Assembly: GCA_016200485.1 (NCBI GenBank)
Contig: JACQEP010000013.1
Span: forward strand, 41,531-105,530
Direction of reading: 5' to 3'
DNA from: Gammaproteobacteria bacterium
Lineage (GTDB): Bacteria; Pseudomonadota; Gammaproteobacteria; Tenderiales; Tenderiaceae
DNA: 64,000 bases
A program made the position numbers and the translations under genes. Below the pieces are notes generated by a model. It ran no database searches, was not told the DNA's origin, and worked only from the letters and a program-made list of their open reading frames with translations. Shown in pieces: positions 8,013 to 17,684 of this stretch (position 1 is its first letter; every line of letters begins with the position of its first letter).

Positions 8013-8287
8013 GATTGAGGCTCCGACGGTTTGCGCGCATTGCTCCGCAAATCCACTATGCGCGCCCACGCGAGCGTGGTAACAAAGCCGATCAGTGTGA
8101 CGCCGATGGCGATATCGAGAAACAGAACGCGCTGCGTGAAAAGCGCCGCTGCCGCGCACAAGGCCACGGTCGCTGCAAACAAAATGTCGAGCGCGATAAT
8201 ACGGTCGGCGTGGGTGGGTCCGCGCACGAAGCGTAGCGCGCCCAGTAGCACGCAGAGGGACGCGATGCTTACGAGAAAAGTGATCAT
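8009..8287 (-). CDS. mrpF: Na+/H+ antiporter subunit MrpF
   Basis: A 92-residue protein with three membrane segments and the MrpF signature RFVRGPTHADRIIALDIL (residues ~19-37). It overlaps mrpE upstream and mrpG downstream by 4 nt each, indicating one polycistronic mRNA. Confidence 0.94.
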   Translation of the reverse strand: MITFLVSIASLCVLLGALRFVRGPTHADRIIALDILFAATVALCAAAALFTQRVLFLDIAIGVTLIGFVTTLAWARIVDLRSNARKPSEPQS

Positions 8288-8622
8288 GTCGGCGGCTCCG
8301 GAAACAACTGCGCAATGTCGCGTTCAAAGTCGTGACGAATCGACGCGATCGCCGCGTCCGCGCTGCCGACATCCAGCAGGTGCAGCAGTAGTTCACGCTT
8401 CTGCGGGTCGATGTCGACCACCGTGCTGCCCGGTGTCAACGTAATCATCGCGCCCAGGATGGCTGCGCCGGTTTCGCTCATCGGCGCAAAACTCAGCCGC
8501 ACAAATCCGGATGCTGCTCGCTCGCGCCGCAAAATAATCCGTGCGGTCGTGAATCCCGACAGCACACAATGGTAGACGAAGCGCAGTGATAGTCTTGCGA
8601 GCGCCCCCGCGTGAAATATCAT
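8284..8622 (-). CDS. mrpE: Na+/H+ antiporter subunit MrpE, short form
   Basis: A 112-residue protein beginning MIFHAGALARLSLRFVYH and containing the MNHE core ITLTPGSTVVDID and LLLHLLDV. Usual MrpE proteins are ~150-165 residues with two N-terminal membrane helices; this one begins about where their third segment would. The ATG at 8622 overlaps the mrpD stop (ATGA) exactly like the other junctions, so the short start looks genuine. An in-frame extension to 8769 exists but would be read from inside mrpD and gives a non-hydrophobic, Arg-rich sequence. Confidence 0.85.
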   Translation of the reverse strand: MIFHAGALARLSLRFVYHCVLSGFTTARIILRRERAASGFVRLSFAPMSETGAAILGAMITLTPGSTVVDIDPQKRELLLHLLDVGSADAAIASIRHDFERDIAQLFPEPPT

Positions 8623-10073
8623 GATCTGGCTCCCCGTAATCCGGCCGCTGCATGGTTGGCAAATTCGATAAGCGTTTCGGGAAACAGTCCGACCCATAAC
8701 GTGAGCGCGGCCAGGCTGGCCACACCTATGACTGCCGGTGCCACGCCCGGAGTGCCCGGCGTGCGCCATGTGTTATCGGGATGCGGTTTCCAGAAAGCTT
8801 CCAGCCATATTTTCATCATCGAATACAACGTGACCATACCGACCAGCAACGCACACGCCGCCCACACGTAGGCGCCCTGCGCCAGACTTTCGCGCACGAT
8901 CAGGTATTTTCCCCAGAAGCCGCTGAGCGGCGGGATGCCGACCAGCGCTAGCGCCAATAGCAGGAACAGAACGGCTAACCACGGTCGGGCAGCATACAAA
9001 CCGCCGCAGCGGCGCAGATCATAGTGGCCGGTGTAACGAAACACCAGCGCCGCAACCAGAAACAAACTTGCCTTGACCACGCTGTGGTGGAGCGCAAAAA
9101 AGATCGCTGCCGCGTTGCCGGCACGCGAGGCCAGCGCGATGGCGAGCAGGACGTAACCGATCTGGCTAATGCTGTGAAAAGCCAGAATGCGGCGTATGTC
9201 CCAGTGATAGGCCGCGCCCAGCACACCGGTGATCATCGATAACACCGCAATCCAGCCCAGCACGGCGAACAGCAGATCCGGTGCCGGTGCGAACACATCG
9301 CTCAGCATGCGGATCACCGCGTAGATGCCTACTTTGGTCAGCAACGCGGAAAACAACGCCAACATCGGTGCCGGCAGGGTGTGGTACGACGCAGGTAACC
9401 AGGCAAAAAATGGAAACGCCGCCGCCTTGATCAGAAACGCCAGCAGCAGCAAGCCGAGCAACGGCAGTTTGATCGACACCTCCAGCTGCGCAATCGCCTG
9501 GCCCAGCGCGGCGAAGTTGAGCTGCCCGGTCACGGCATAGAGCAAGGCCACCGCGGTGAGCAACAGCAGTGTGCCGAACACATTGAGCACGAAATATTTC
9601 AGGGTCGCATCGAGTTGCCGCACGCTGCCGCCGTGCGCGAGTAATCCCAGCGCACAGATCAGCGCGAGCTCGAACCACACGTACAAATTAAACAGGTCGG
9701 CGGTGACGAACGCCCCGCCCACACCCGCGGCCAAACCGTGCAGCAGCGGATGCAATGTCGGGGATGCGGGTGCGGCGTCGGCGTCACTCCATTGCCACAG
9801 CACTGCGACGGTCACCATCACGGCGGCGATCAGCGCCAGCGCAGCACTGAGGCGATCCGCGACGAACTCGATGCCGAACGGCAGCGGCCAGTTGCCGGCG
9901 ACCACGGCAACGCTGCCGTCCTGCGCCACCTGGCGCAGCAACAGTGTGGTGCAGGCCAGCAACACCAGTGCCCCCAGCAGGCTGACGCCGTGTTGCAAAC
10001 GCGGCGCGGATTGGGTCAGCGTGCACAACAACGCGGTGATCAGCGGCACCAGCAGTGGCGTCAGCGCCAGCAT
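8619..10073 (-). CDS. mrpD: Na+/H+ antiporter subunit MrpD
   Basis: A 484-residue polytopic protein homologous to complex-I NuoM/N. Landmarks are LYVWFELALICALGLL (with the conserved Glu, residues ~127-142), FLIKAAAFPFFAWLPASYHT (conserved Lys and Pro, ~215-235) and FHSISQIGYVLLAIAL (~295-310). It is a proton-translocating core subunit of the Mrp complex. Its ATG shares one base with the mrpC stop. Confidence 0.95.
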   Translation of the reverse strand: MLALTPLLVPLITALLCTLTQSAPRLQHGVSLLGALVLLACTTLLLRQVAQDGSVAVVAGNWPLPFGIEFVADRLSAALALIAAVMVTVAVLWQWSDADAAPASPTLHPLLHGLAAGVGGAFVTADLFNLYVWFELALICALGLLAHGGSVRQLDATLKYFVLNVFGTLLLLTAVALLYAVTGQLNFAALGQAIAQLEVSIKLPLLGLLLLAFLIKAAAFPFFAWLPASYHTLPAPMLALFSALLTKVGIYAVIRMLSDVFAPAPDLLFAVLGWIAVLSMITGVLGAAYHWDIRRILAFHSISQIGYVLLAIALASRAGNAAAIFFALHHSVVKASLFLVAALVFRYTGHYDLRRCGGLYAARPWLAVLFLLLALALVGIPPLSGFWGKYLIVRESLAQGAYVWAACALLVGMVTLYSMMKIWLEAFWKPHPDNTWRTPGTPGVAPAVIGVASLAALTLWVGLFPETLIEFANHAAAGLRGARS

Positions 10074-10459
10074 CAGGGCGCATCCTCCAGCGCGGGTTTA
10101 TGGTCGTCGGTCAGCGCGGGCTCCGCTGCCCGTAACTGCAGGGTGTCGTGGATGCCGGTGGTCAACATCAATCGCACTGCCAGCACCAGCGAAAAACACA
10201 ACAACGCGAAGCCTATGACGATGGCGGTGAGCACCAGCGCTTGCGGCAGCGGATTCGCCGCTGCACCCAGTTGCGCTTCCCCGTCGAGAATAATGGGCGG
10301 CACGTGCGTGACGAGTCGTCCGGCGGCGAACACCAACAGATTTACGCCGCTGCCGATCAACGCCAGACCGATCAGGCAGCGCATCATGTCGCGCGACAGC
10401 GCCAAATAGGTGCCCGCCGCGATAACGATGCCCAGCGCGAGTGCGACGGCCCAGATCAT
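10073..10459 (-). CDS. mrpC: Na+/H+ antiporter subunit MrpC
   Basis: A 128-residue NuoK-like protein with three membrane segments (MIWAVALALGIVIAAGTY; CLIGLALIGSGVNLLVFA; QALVLTAIVIGFALLCFS). The typical ANPLPQALVLTAIVIG motif is present. A longer in-frame ORF extends to 10981, but the ATG at 10459 overlaps the mrpB stop (ATGA) and gives the family N-terminus, so it was chosen. Confidence 0.94.
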   Translation of the reverse strand: MIWAVALALGIVIAAGTYLALSRDMMRCLIGLALIGSGVNLLVFAAGRLVTHVPPIILDGEAQLGAAANPLPQALVLTAIVIGFALLCFSLVLAVRLMLTTGIHDTLQLRAAEPALTDDHKPALEDAP

Positions 10460-10887
10460 GGCACCACCTCGATGGCCCGTATCAACGCCAAGCAATAACC
10501 GCCGAGCGCGCCCCAAACACACAGATACACGCCCAAGTCGAACAGCATCACCGTCGACAGCGGCAGCTCCATGAATCCAAGCGGCAGCGTGAACCACAGA
10601 TGTGTCAAGTACGGCAGGTTTTGAAACAACGCAGGTAAGCCGCTGGCCAACGACACCAGCACGCCGAGCGTGGCCAAGCGCAGCGAGCCGAGCGGTAGTC
10701 GTTGCAGCGCGCGCGTGGCGTCGAACGTGAGCGCGTAGGCGGCGGTGGCGGCGACCGCTAACAAGCCGCCGATGAAACCGCCGCCGGGCGCATTGTGGCC
10801 GCGCAGCAGCACCCACACGGAGGCCACCAGAATTACAATGTAAAGCCTGCGCACCAATACTTCCGCGAGCAGCGCGCGGGAATTCAT
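10456..10887 (-). CDS. mrpB: Na+/H+ antiporter subunit MrpB
   Basis: A 143-residue membrane protein with four hydrophobic segments and the MnhB motif GHNAPGGGFIGGLL (residues ~30-43). It overlaps mrpA upstream and mrpC downstream by 4 nt. A separate mrpB here means a group-1-like, seven-subunit Mrp organisation rather than the fused A' form. Confidence 0.95.
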   Translation of the reverse strand: MNSRALLAEVLVRRLYIVILVASVWVLLRGHNAPGGGFIGGLLAVAATAAYALTFDATRALQRLPLGSLRLATLGVLVSLASGLPALFQNLPYLTHLWFTLPLGFMELPLSTVMLFDLGVYLCVWGALGGYCLALIRAIEVVP

Positions 10888-13169
10888 GTCGCCCTCCCGC
10901 GTGCGCAGTGCGCCAGCCGCAATAACGGCAGCGCCGCGAGCAACGCAAACAGCAGCACGCTGATTTCACCCAGGGTATCAATGCCGCGAAAATCGACGAT
11001 GATCACGTTGACGACGTTGCGCCCGTGCGCGGCCGGCAAACTTTGCGCGGCGAAGAAATCGGCGAGTGCGGCATCGAACGGGAGTCCGGCGGTGTACAAC
11101 ACCAATACGGTGAGCGTCGCGCCGAAGGCAAGCGCAACCACCAGCGCAAACGGTCGCAGTCGCGCTTCCGGTTGCGCTGCATTAGGCAATGATCCGCCAC
11201 GCCGCAGCATCACCAGCACGGCAGCGGCAACCACCACGAATACGGTCTCAACGGCAAATTGTGTGAAGGCGAGATCGGGCGCGCCGGTAAACAAAAACAA
11301 TATCGCGCTGCCGTAACCAACCAACCCGCTGACCAACAGCAAGACCAAGTGATCGCGCATGAACAACGACGCGATAGCCGCGGCGGCGATCAACGCACAA
11401 GCCTCCGCCACCGGCCAGGTCAAGGTGTGCCACGCGGGCCAGATCCAGATTGGCTGCGCAACCCACAGCAGCGCGAGCAGCGCCAGCGTGACAGCGCTCA
11501 CCAGCACCAGCAGGTAGCGCGGCAATGCCCCATGCTGCAGCTGCCGCGTTTGCCATGCGGCGAGGCGCGGTAAGAATTTGAATATGCGCCAATACCACGA
11601 TTCCGGGCCCAACTTGTCGAAAATGCGCACGCGGTCGAGCAACGCATGCAGCCTATCCCAACCCAGATAAATGCCAATACCGAGCACGAGGGCGCTCAGC
11701 GTGGCGGTGATCACCGGCCCGGCGTCGTAGGCGGCGTCCACCGCCGCAGCGTCGAAGCCGGGCGCGATCGCATGGGCGGCGGCGCCCAGCAACGGATCGA
11801 CCAGCGTCGGCGCCAAGCCGAAGACCAGCGCCAAGGTCACCAGAGCCAGCGGCGGCAGCAGCATGGTGAGTGGCGCCTCATGCAGATGCACTTCGCGCGG
11901 TACTGTGTCGCGCCCCCAGAACACGCGAATCGCGGCGATCGCGGCGACCGCAACCGACACACCACTGACGAAGACCGTGGCGTAGCTGACCAGCAAAAAA
12001 ACGTCCGCTTCGGCCTTGGCGATCGTGAGCGCATCTTTGGCGACAAACCCGAACGACAACGGCAAGCCGGCCATGGAAAATGCAGCGAGTAGCGCGGCGG
12101 CGGCGGTCCACGGCATGTAGCGGCGCATGCCGGTAAGATGATCGATGACGCGTGTGCCGGCGCCGTGATCGAGATTGCCGGCGACGAAAAACAACGGTGC
12201 CTTGTACAGTGCATGAGCGAAGAACAGCGTGGCGACCGCGAGTGCGGCGCCGTTGCCGGGCAAACCCACCAGCATGGTCAGTGTGCCGAGTGTGGCTACG
12301 GTGGACCAGGCGAGAATCCGTTTTAAGTCACGCTCGCGTACTGTTTGAATCGCGGCGCCCACCGCCGTCAGTGTGCCGACGGTCAGCAGCGCAACTTCCC
12401 AGAACGGCAGATCGCTGAACACAGCATCGAGCCGCGCCAACAGGTAGATTCCGAGTTTGACCAGCGTTGCAGAGTGAAGATATGCGCTCACCGGCGTGGG
12501 TGCGGCCATCGCGTTCGGCAACCAGAAATGAAACGGCATTTGCGCCGACTTGGTAAACGCGCCCACAAAAATCAGCGCAAGTGCCGCAGGAAGGCGCCCA
12601 TCGTCGGGCAACATCGCGGTGCGCGCGATGAGTTGCTGGATGGAATAAGTGCCGCCGATTTCACTCAGCAGGATGAATCCCGCCAGCAGAAATAACCCGC
12701 CCAGACCGGTAATCAGCAGCGCCTGCTGTGCCGACTTGCGGCTGGACTCCTCCTCATGGTGCGTGCCGACCAGCAGAAACGACAGCACGCTGGTCAGTTC
12801 CCAAAACACGAACAATACGATGAGATGGTCGCTGATGACCGCGCCGATCATTGCGGCCATAAACAGTAACAGCAATACAAACACCCGCACGCGTTTTGGA
12901 TCGTCCGCGAGGTAGCCCGCGCCGTAGACAAACACCAGTGTGCCGACGCCGGTAATCAATAACAGAAATTGCGCGGCCAGGCCGTCAACCTGCACCGTGA
13001 GTTCAATGCCGAGCGACGGAATCCACGGCCAGGAAAATGTCCATGGCAGCGCAACGCTGAACAGCGCGTACAACAACAGTGCGAACAGCGTTGCAGGGAC
13101 TAGCGCCAACGGCAGCAACGTGGCGGGTGATTTGGTGCTGACGATCAAATCAGACGGTTGCTGTCGCAT
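10884..13169 (-). CDS. mrpA: Na+/H+ antiporter subunit MrpA
   Basis: A 761-residue polytopic NuoL-like subunit. Landmarks are LFVFWELTSVLSFLLVG (~135-150), AQMPFHFWLPNAMAAPTPVS (~220-240) and FFAHALYKAPLFFVAGNLDH (~335-355). The C-terminal extension has MrpA-specific MbhD/MbhE-like parts (DFRGIDTLGEISVL near the end). The ATG at 13169 is preceded by GAGG and lies 1 nt past the stop of the CaCA exchanger gene. An in-frame ATG at 13217 lies inside that gene and is less likely. The complex exchanges external H+ for internal Na+/K+. Confidence 0.95.
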   Translation of the reverse strand: MRQQPSDLIVSTKSPATLLPLALVPATLFALLLYALFSVALPWTFSWPWIPSLGIELTVQVDGLAAQFLLLITGVGTLVFVYGAGYLADDPKRVRVFVLLLLFMAAMIGAVISDHLIVLFVFWELTSVLSFLLVGTHHEEESSRKSAQQALLITGLGGLFLLAGFILLSEIGGTYSIQQLIARTAMLPDDGRLPAALALIFVGAFTKSAQMPFHFWLPNAMAAPTPVSAYLHSATLVKLGIYLLARLDAVFSDLPFWEVALLTVGTLTAVGAAIQTVRERDLKRILAWSTVATLGTLTMLVGLPGNGAALAVATLFFAHALYKAPLFFVAGNLDHGAGTRVIDHLTGMRRYMPWTAAAALLAAFSMAGLPLSFGFVAKDALTIAKAEADVFLLVSYATVFVSGVSVAVAAIAAIRVFWGRDTVPREVHLHEAPLTMLLPPLALVTLALVFGLAPTLVDPLLGAAAHAIAPGFDAAAVDAAYDAGPVITATLSALVLGIGIYLGWDRLHALLDRVRIFDKLGPESWYWRIFKFLPRLAAWQTRQLQHGALPRYLLVLVSAVTLALLALLWVAQPIWIWPAWHTLTWPVAEACALIAAAAIASLFMRDHLVLLLVSGLVGYGSAILFLFTGAPDLAFTQFAVETVFVVVAAAVLVMLRRGGSLPNAAQPEARLRPFALVVALAFGATLTVLVLYTAGLPFDAALADFFAAQSLPAAHGRNVVNVIIVDFRGIDTLGEISVLLFALLAALPLLRLAHCARGRAT

Positions 13170-13170
13170 G

Positions 13171-14262
13171 TCACGGCCTCGCGTGATTGCGGTGTGCGCG
13201 CCACTCGCGCCAGGCAATGACCAACACCGTAATCGCCGTCAGGGGTGCTACGAATTCCAGCAGCACCGCGCTATAGGCGGGCAAGGCGTCGTATTGTTGC
13301 GAAGCCAGAATCAGGAACGCGGTATACGCCGCGTAGTAGGCGAGAAACAACCCCCCTTCCCAGCGCGCGATGCGGTGGCCGGTGAAAAAGATGGGCAGGC
13401 AGGCCAGGGCGACCGCGATCATCACGAGCATATCGAACGACAGCAGCGCGGGCGCGACCGCGAGCGGCTGCGGCGCCACCAGACTCGACAATCCCAGCAC
13501 CGCTAGAATATTAAACGTGTTGCTGCCAATGACGTTGCCAATCGCGATGTCGCGTTCGCCGCGCAGTGTCGCGACCACCGAGGTCATCACTTCCGGCAAC
13601 GAGGTGCCGGCCGCAACGATAGTGAGCCCGATCACCATTTCGCTGACGCCGAAATCACGCGCAAACGCGACGGCAGCTTCGACCAGCCAGCGTGCCCCGA
13701 GCACCAGCAGCACCAGACCACCAACGATCAACAGCAGTTGCACCGGCCAATACCGGTCCCACTGCATCGCCGCAGGTTTACCAAACTCCTGCGCGTATTC
13801 ATCGCGTGTCGCCTGATTCTCTTTGCGGCTTTGGCGAATCAGAAACGCGCTATACGCGGCGACGAGTCCAAACAGCAGCGCACCGTCCATCAGGCTGATA
13901 CCACCATCCTGCGCCAGCGCGAACAACAGCAACGATGCACCGATCATGATCGGCACTTCCTGTCGGATGATTTGCGGCGCCACGACCAAGGGTGCAATCA
14001 GCGCGCACACGCCGAGGATGAACAGTACGTTGAATATATTACTGCCGACCACATTGCCCAGCGCAATGTCGACCTGCCCGGCATACGCTGACTGGACCGA
14101 CACCGCCAGTTCTGGTGCGCTGGTGCCGAACGCGACAATGGTTAATCCGGCGACCAAGGGAGAAATGCCGAACGACAACGCCAGCTTAGACGCGCCCCGC
14201 ACCAGCAGTTGCGCGCCGGCGACAAGAAAGCTTAATCCGAGCACAAACCAGACGATGTTCAC
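13171..14262 (-). CDS. CaCA-family Na+/Ca2+ (K+) exchanger
   Basis: The ~363-residue protein has two internal alpha-repeats with the exchanger signatures VAFGTSAPELAVSV and VAAGTSLPEVMTSV, each followed by GNVVGSNIFN / GNVIGSNTFN. About ten membrane segments are visible, with a soluble linker near residues 150-175. The closest characterised relatives are YrbG-type exchangers. A GTG at 14262 with CAGGAG 8 nt upstream was chosen. An ATG at 14319 would add 19 polar residues without family support. It is the first gene of the mrp operon, suggesting coordinated monovalent/divalent cation homeostasis. Confidence 0.9.
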   Translation of the reverse strand: MNIVWFVLGLSFLVAGAQLLVRGASKLALSFGISPLVAGLTIVAFGTSAPELAVSVQSAYAGQVDIALGNVVGSNIFNVLFILGVCALIAPLVVAPQIIRQEVPIMIGASLLLFALAQDGGISLMDGALLFGLVAAYSAFLIRQSRKENQATRDEYAQEFGKPAAMQWDRYWPVQLLLIVGGLVLLVLGARWLVEAAVAFARDFGVSEMVIGLTIVAAGTSLPEVMTSVVATLRGERDIAIGNVIGSNTFNILAVLGLSSLVAPQPLAVAPALLSFDMLVMIAVALACLPIFFTGHRIARWEGGLFLAYYAAYTAFLILASQQYDALPAYSAVLLEFVAPLTAITVLVIAWREWRAHRNHARP

Positions 14263-14382
14263 ATATGACTCCTGCGCGACAATGATTTGATCTGACTTGG
14301 CGTTGCGATCCCGGGGCACGCTACGCCGATTATTTCAGCGTGGCGGCCGCCTCAATAGTGTGGTAACTGTCGGAGCAGAATA

Positions 14383-14802
14383 TTAACTTTGTTGCGCACG
14401 GTGCGTGAGCCGGTCGGTAACGATACCGTAGCCAATCACCAGCGCCAGAATTATCACACCAATTCCGACCAAGGTCAGACCGTCATAGTCCTTGGGCTCA
14501 AAGATGATGATCTTGCGTCCGATCGCAATCAGCGCAACGCTGAAAATGACTTTCAGCTCGATGCGGCCTTTTTCAAGGTAATTACTGATCGTCTCCAGCA
14601 ACTCGATGCCGATCAACACCAACAAGAAGAAGCCGAACACCTCCAGCAACTCATCGAGTTCCAGGATAAGCACCGGCTCCGACAAGAGGTCCTTGATCAG
14701 TATCCACGCCAGCTCCAACGCCGACACCGCGACCACGATCACGAGCATCGCGATCAGAAACACGACGACAGCGCGTTCGAATTTTTTCAGCAGCGGCAAC
14801 AT
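14383..14802 (-). CDS. PsiE-like membrane protein
   Basis: A 139-residue protein with four membrane segments, including FLIAMLVIVVAVSALEL, FFLLVLIGIELLETI and VALIAIGRKIIIFEPKDYD. The IELLETI...E...ALIAIGRKII pattern is typical of the PsiE (phosphate-starvation-inducible E) family. The ATG at 14802 follows ACGGAGG. It lies 120 nt upstream of the cation-exchanger operon on the same strand. The molecular function of PsiE proteins is unknown. Confidence 0.8.
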   Translation of the reverse strand: MLPLLKKFERAVVVFLIAMLVIVVAVSALELAWILIKDLLSEPVLILELDELLEVFGFFLLVLIGIELLETISNYLEKGRIELKVIFSVALIAIGRKIIIFEPKDYDGLTLVGIGVIILALVIGYGIVTDRLTHRAQQS

Positions 14803-14853
14803 CAATCCTCCGTGAAATTGCTTTACTGACCGACGACACTCAGCCCAAATCGA

Positions 14854-15012
14854 TCACTCTCGCCATCTAACCATTACTCTACCACCACGCACCGTCGGTG
14901 TCATTGCCAGTGGCTGCTCTGCACGGCGTTCCAGATGTTCAAGGATCTGTTTGATAACCACTTGATTTTCGATGCAGGCAATCATCTTCACCGCCCCGCC
15001 GCAATGGCGGCA
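14854..15012 (-). pseudogene. IS91-family transposase C-terminal remnant
   Basis: Translation from 15012 gives CRHCGGAVKMIACIENQVVI and then a KQILEHLERR segment, ending at a TGA at 14854. A CxxCGG knuckle followed by an IACIE..xVIxxILEHL helix is the C-terminal signature of IS91-family (Y2) transposases. The catalytic part is absent and the frame is closed a few codons upstream. Confidence 0.7.
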
Positions 15013-15171
15013 CGCTATCGCAGACTTTAACCAAAGTCATCCGCCATATTAATATCAACCATCTCGATCCTGCCGGCAGCACATCGGCCGCGGTTATAAA
15101 CCTCACTCCTGTCACGCTGGATGGAACCTGCGGCGGTTCCGTGGCCAGTGGCCATTAGCGGGAGTCAAATA

Positions 15172-15190
15172 CCACCGGCAAAGCCGGTGG
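15172..15190. repeat. IS200/IS605-type end hairpin
   Basis: CCACCGGC-AAA-GCCGGTGG is a perfect 8-bp stem with a 3-nt loop. It lies about 60 nt beyond the stop codon of the tnpA remnant at 15248, where IS200/IS605 elements carry a short hairpin near their end. Confidence 0.6.
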
Positions 15191-15247
15191 CTTGAGATTG
15201 TGAGTGCCTCAAAGGCGCCCATAACACCGTGAGCCGCCGTTGGCGGC

Positions 15248-15322
15248 TTACCCCATAGTGAACTTCATCTGATCGTATCGCTCATCTTCCTCTTCCTGAT
15301 TTCGGATGTACGTGATGTGGCC
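15248..15322 (-). pseudogene. IS200/IS605-family TnpA C-terminal remnant
   Basis: The last 24 codons of an open frame read GHITYIRNQEEEDERYDQMK, then FTMG and stop. This resembles the C-terminal helix of Y1 (HUH) transposases of the IS200 group. Everything upstream is replaced by the IS3-like sequence beginning near 15330. Confidence 0.6.
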
Positions 15323-15383
15323 TAATGATTTTGAACACCCACAAAGGTGGTAAATTACCACCCGACAGACGAGGTGTTCAACG

Positions 15384-15478
15384 ATGGCAAGAAGAACTTT
15401 TACAACAGAATTCAAACATGAGGCGACATGTCTGGTTCTAGACTAGGGCTACAACATATCCCAGGCCTGTGAAGCCAT
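15384..15478 (+). pseudogene. IS3-family OrfA remnant
   Basis: The frame starts ATG at 15384 (MARRTFTTEFKHEATCLVLD). It has an in-frame TAG at 15444-15446, continues GYNISQACEAM, and is then lost. This is the N-terminal helix-turn-helix of IS3/IS911-type OrfA with a nonsense mutation and a deletion of the rest. Confidence 0.75.
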
Positions 15479-15639
15479 GATTGAAAAATGTGCAGCTCTC
15501 TTTCAACCACCCAATGGTTGAGAGGGAGTCGGGATCGGGCCGTTTGACTGGGCAAATATAATGTGCGACGGGCTTGTTTTTTATGGCCTAAAATCCGCTA
15601 AGTCCGTTTCTTACTCAGTGCGAGTGAGTCCACTGCAAA

Positions 15640-16059
15640 TCACTGACCACAATATTCCTTGATCCGCTTTTGTTCCTCGGCAAGATGAGCGCGGCGTTCT
15701 TCTTCAGTAATCCGTCGCAGCGTCCCATCGGGTTCTTTAACGCTTACCCGAGGATGACTCGCCAATCCAGTGAAGCGTTCACTGGCCCGCCGGCAGGCTT
15801 CTGTACGAGCCGACTCTTCCCGCGCCCGGCTTTCTTGTTCCTTTGCCTTGTTATCCCGTAATTGCTGTGACTGTTCCTGTGATTTCAGCAATTCCTTAAG
15901 CTGAGTTTCCATCTGCGGATCGGGTGTTGGAGCACTGGATTGAAATATCTGTTCAGCGTGCCCGTTGGCAGACTGCGTTTCGGAATAATGGGTAGTGCCA
16001 TCTTTATCCACCCACCTATAGACAGCACTGTGAGCCACTGGCGATGACATCAAGAGCAC
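15640..16059 (-). CDS. DUF4124-domain periplasmic protein, odd 5' end
   Basis: The protein starts (GTG at 16059) with a short hydrophobic stretch and AHS, followed by the DUF4124 core AVYRWVDKDGTTHYSE. A coiled-coil, Gln/Glu/Arg-rich region (residues ~50-125) follows. DUF4124 proteins are normally exported. Here the charged start of the signal peptide is missing in frame: ILVTLVLLMSSPVAHS is open only back to a TGA. An ATG at 16084 lies one frame away, so a single-base indel near the start is likely. Function unknown. Confidence 0.7.
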   Translation of the reverse strand: MLLMSSPVAHSAVYRWVDKDGTTHYSETQSANGHAEQIFQSSAPTPDPQMETQLKELLKSQEQSQQLRDNKAKEQESRAREESARTEACRRASERFTGLASHPRVSVKEPDGTLRRITEEERRAHLAEEQKRIKEYCGQ

Positions 16060-16276
16060 GAGCGTGACTAAAATAGTTATTCATAAGACAAATTTAAGCT
16101 GATCCTATATAAGCACCCTTGCTAAAAAAACACTCACTATCTTCGTGGCAGATACTTCTTATTTACACAATAACAAACAATGACAATCTTTGTCAGCTCG
16201 CCTTAACGTAAATGGATTAAAAGATAACCAACTGAATAAACGAATACTTTCTGAAAAGATTATTCCCTACACCCAA

Positions 16277-16310
16277 CAAAAAAGCCCAAGGATTTGACCT
16301 TGGGCTTTTT
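16277..16310. terminator. Bidirectional intrinsic terminator after purA
   Basis: AAAAAAGCCCAAGG, an ATTTGA loop, and CCTTGGGCTTTTTT. The GC-rich stem and T-tracts on both strands fit termination of purA (minus strand), which ends at 16336. Confidence 0.85.
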
Positions 16311-16335
16311 TGCTATTTCAATTTATTCAAACCTA

Positions 16336-17670
<1,335 letters not shown>

Positions 17671-17684
17671 TCAAAATCCAATTC

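Noticed and set aside
7707..8396. 229-codon frame extending mrpG upstream
   Set aside because: The extra N-terminal part is Arg-rich and lies inside mrpF and mrpE; the ATG at 8012 overlapping the mrpF stop gives the proper MrpG start.
10460..10981. N-terminal extension of mrpC
   Set aside because: It reads through mrpB in another frame and has no family similarity.
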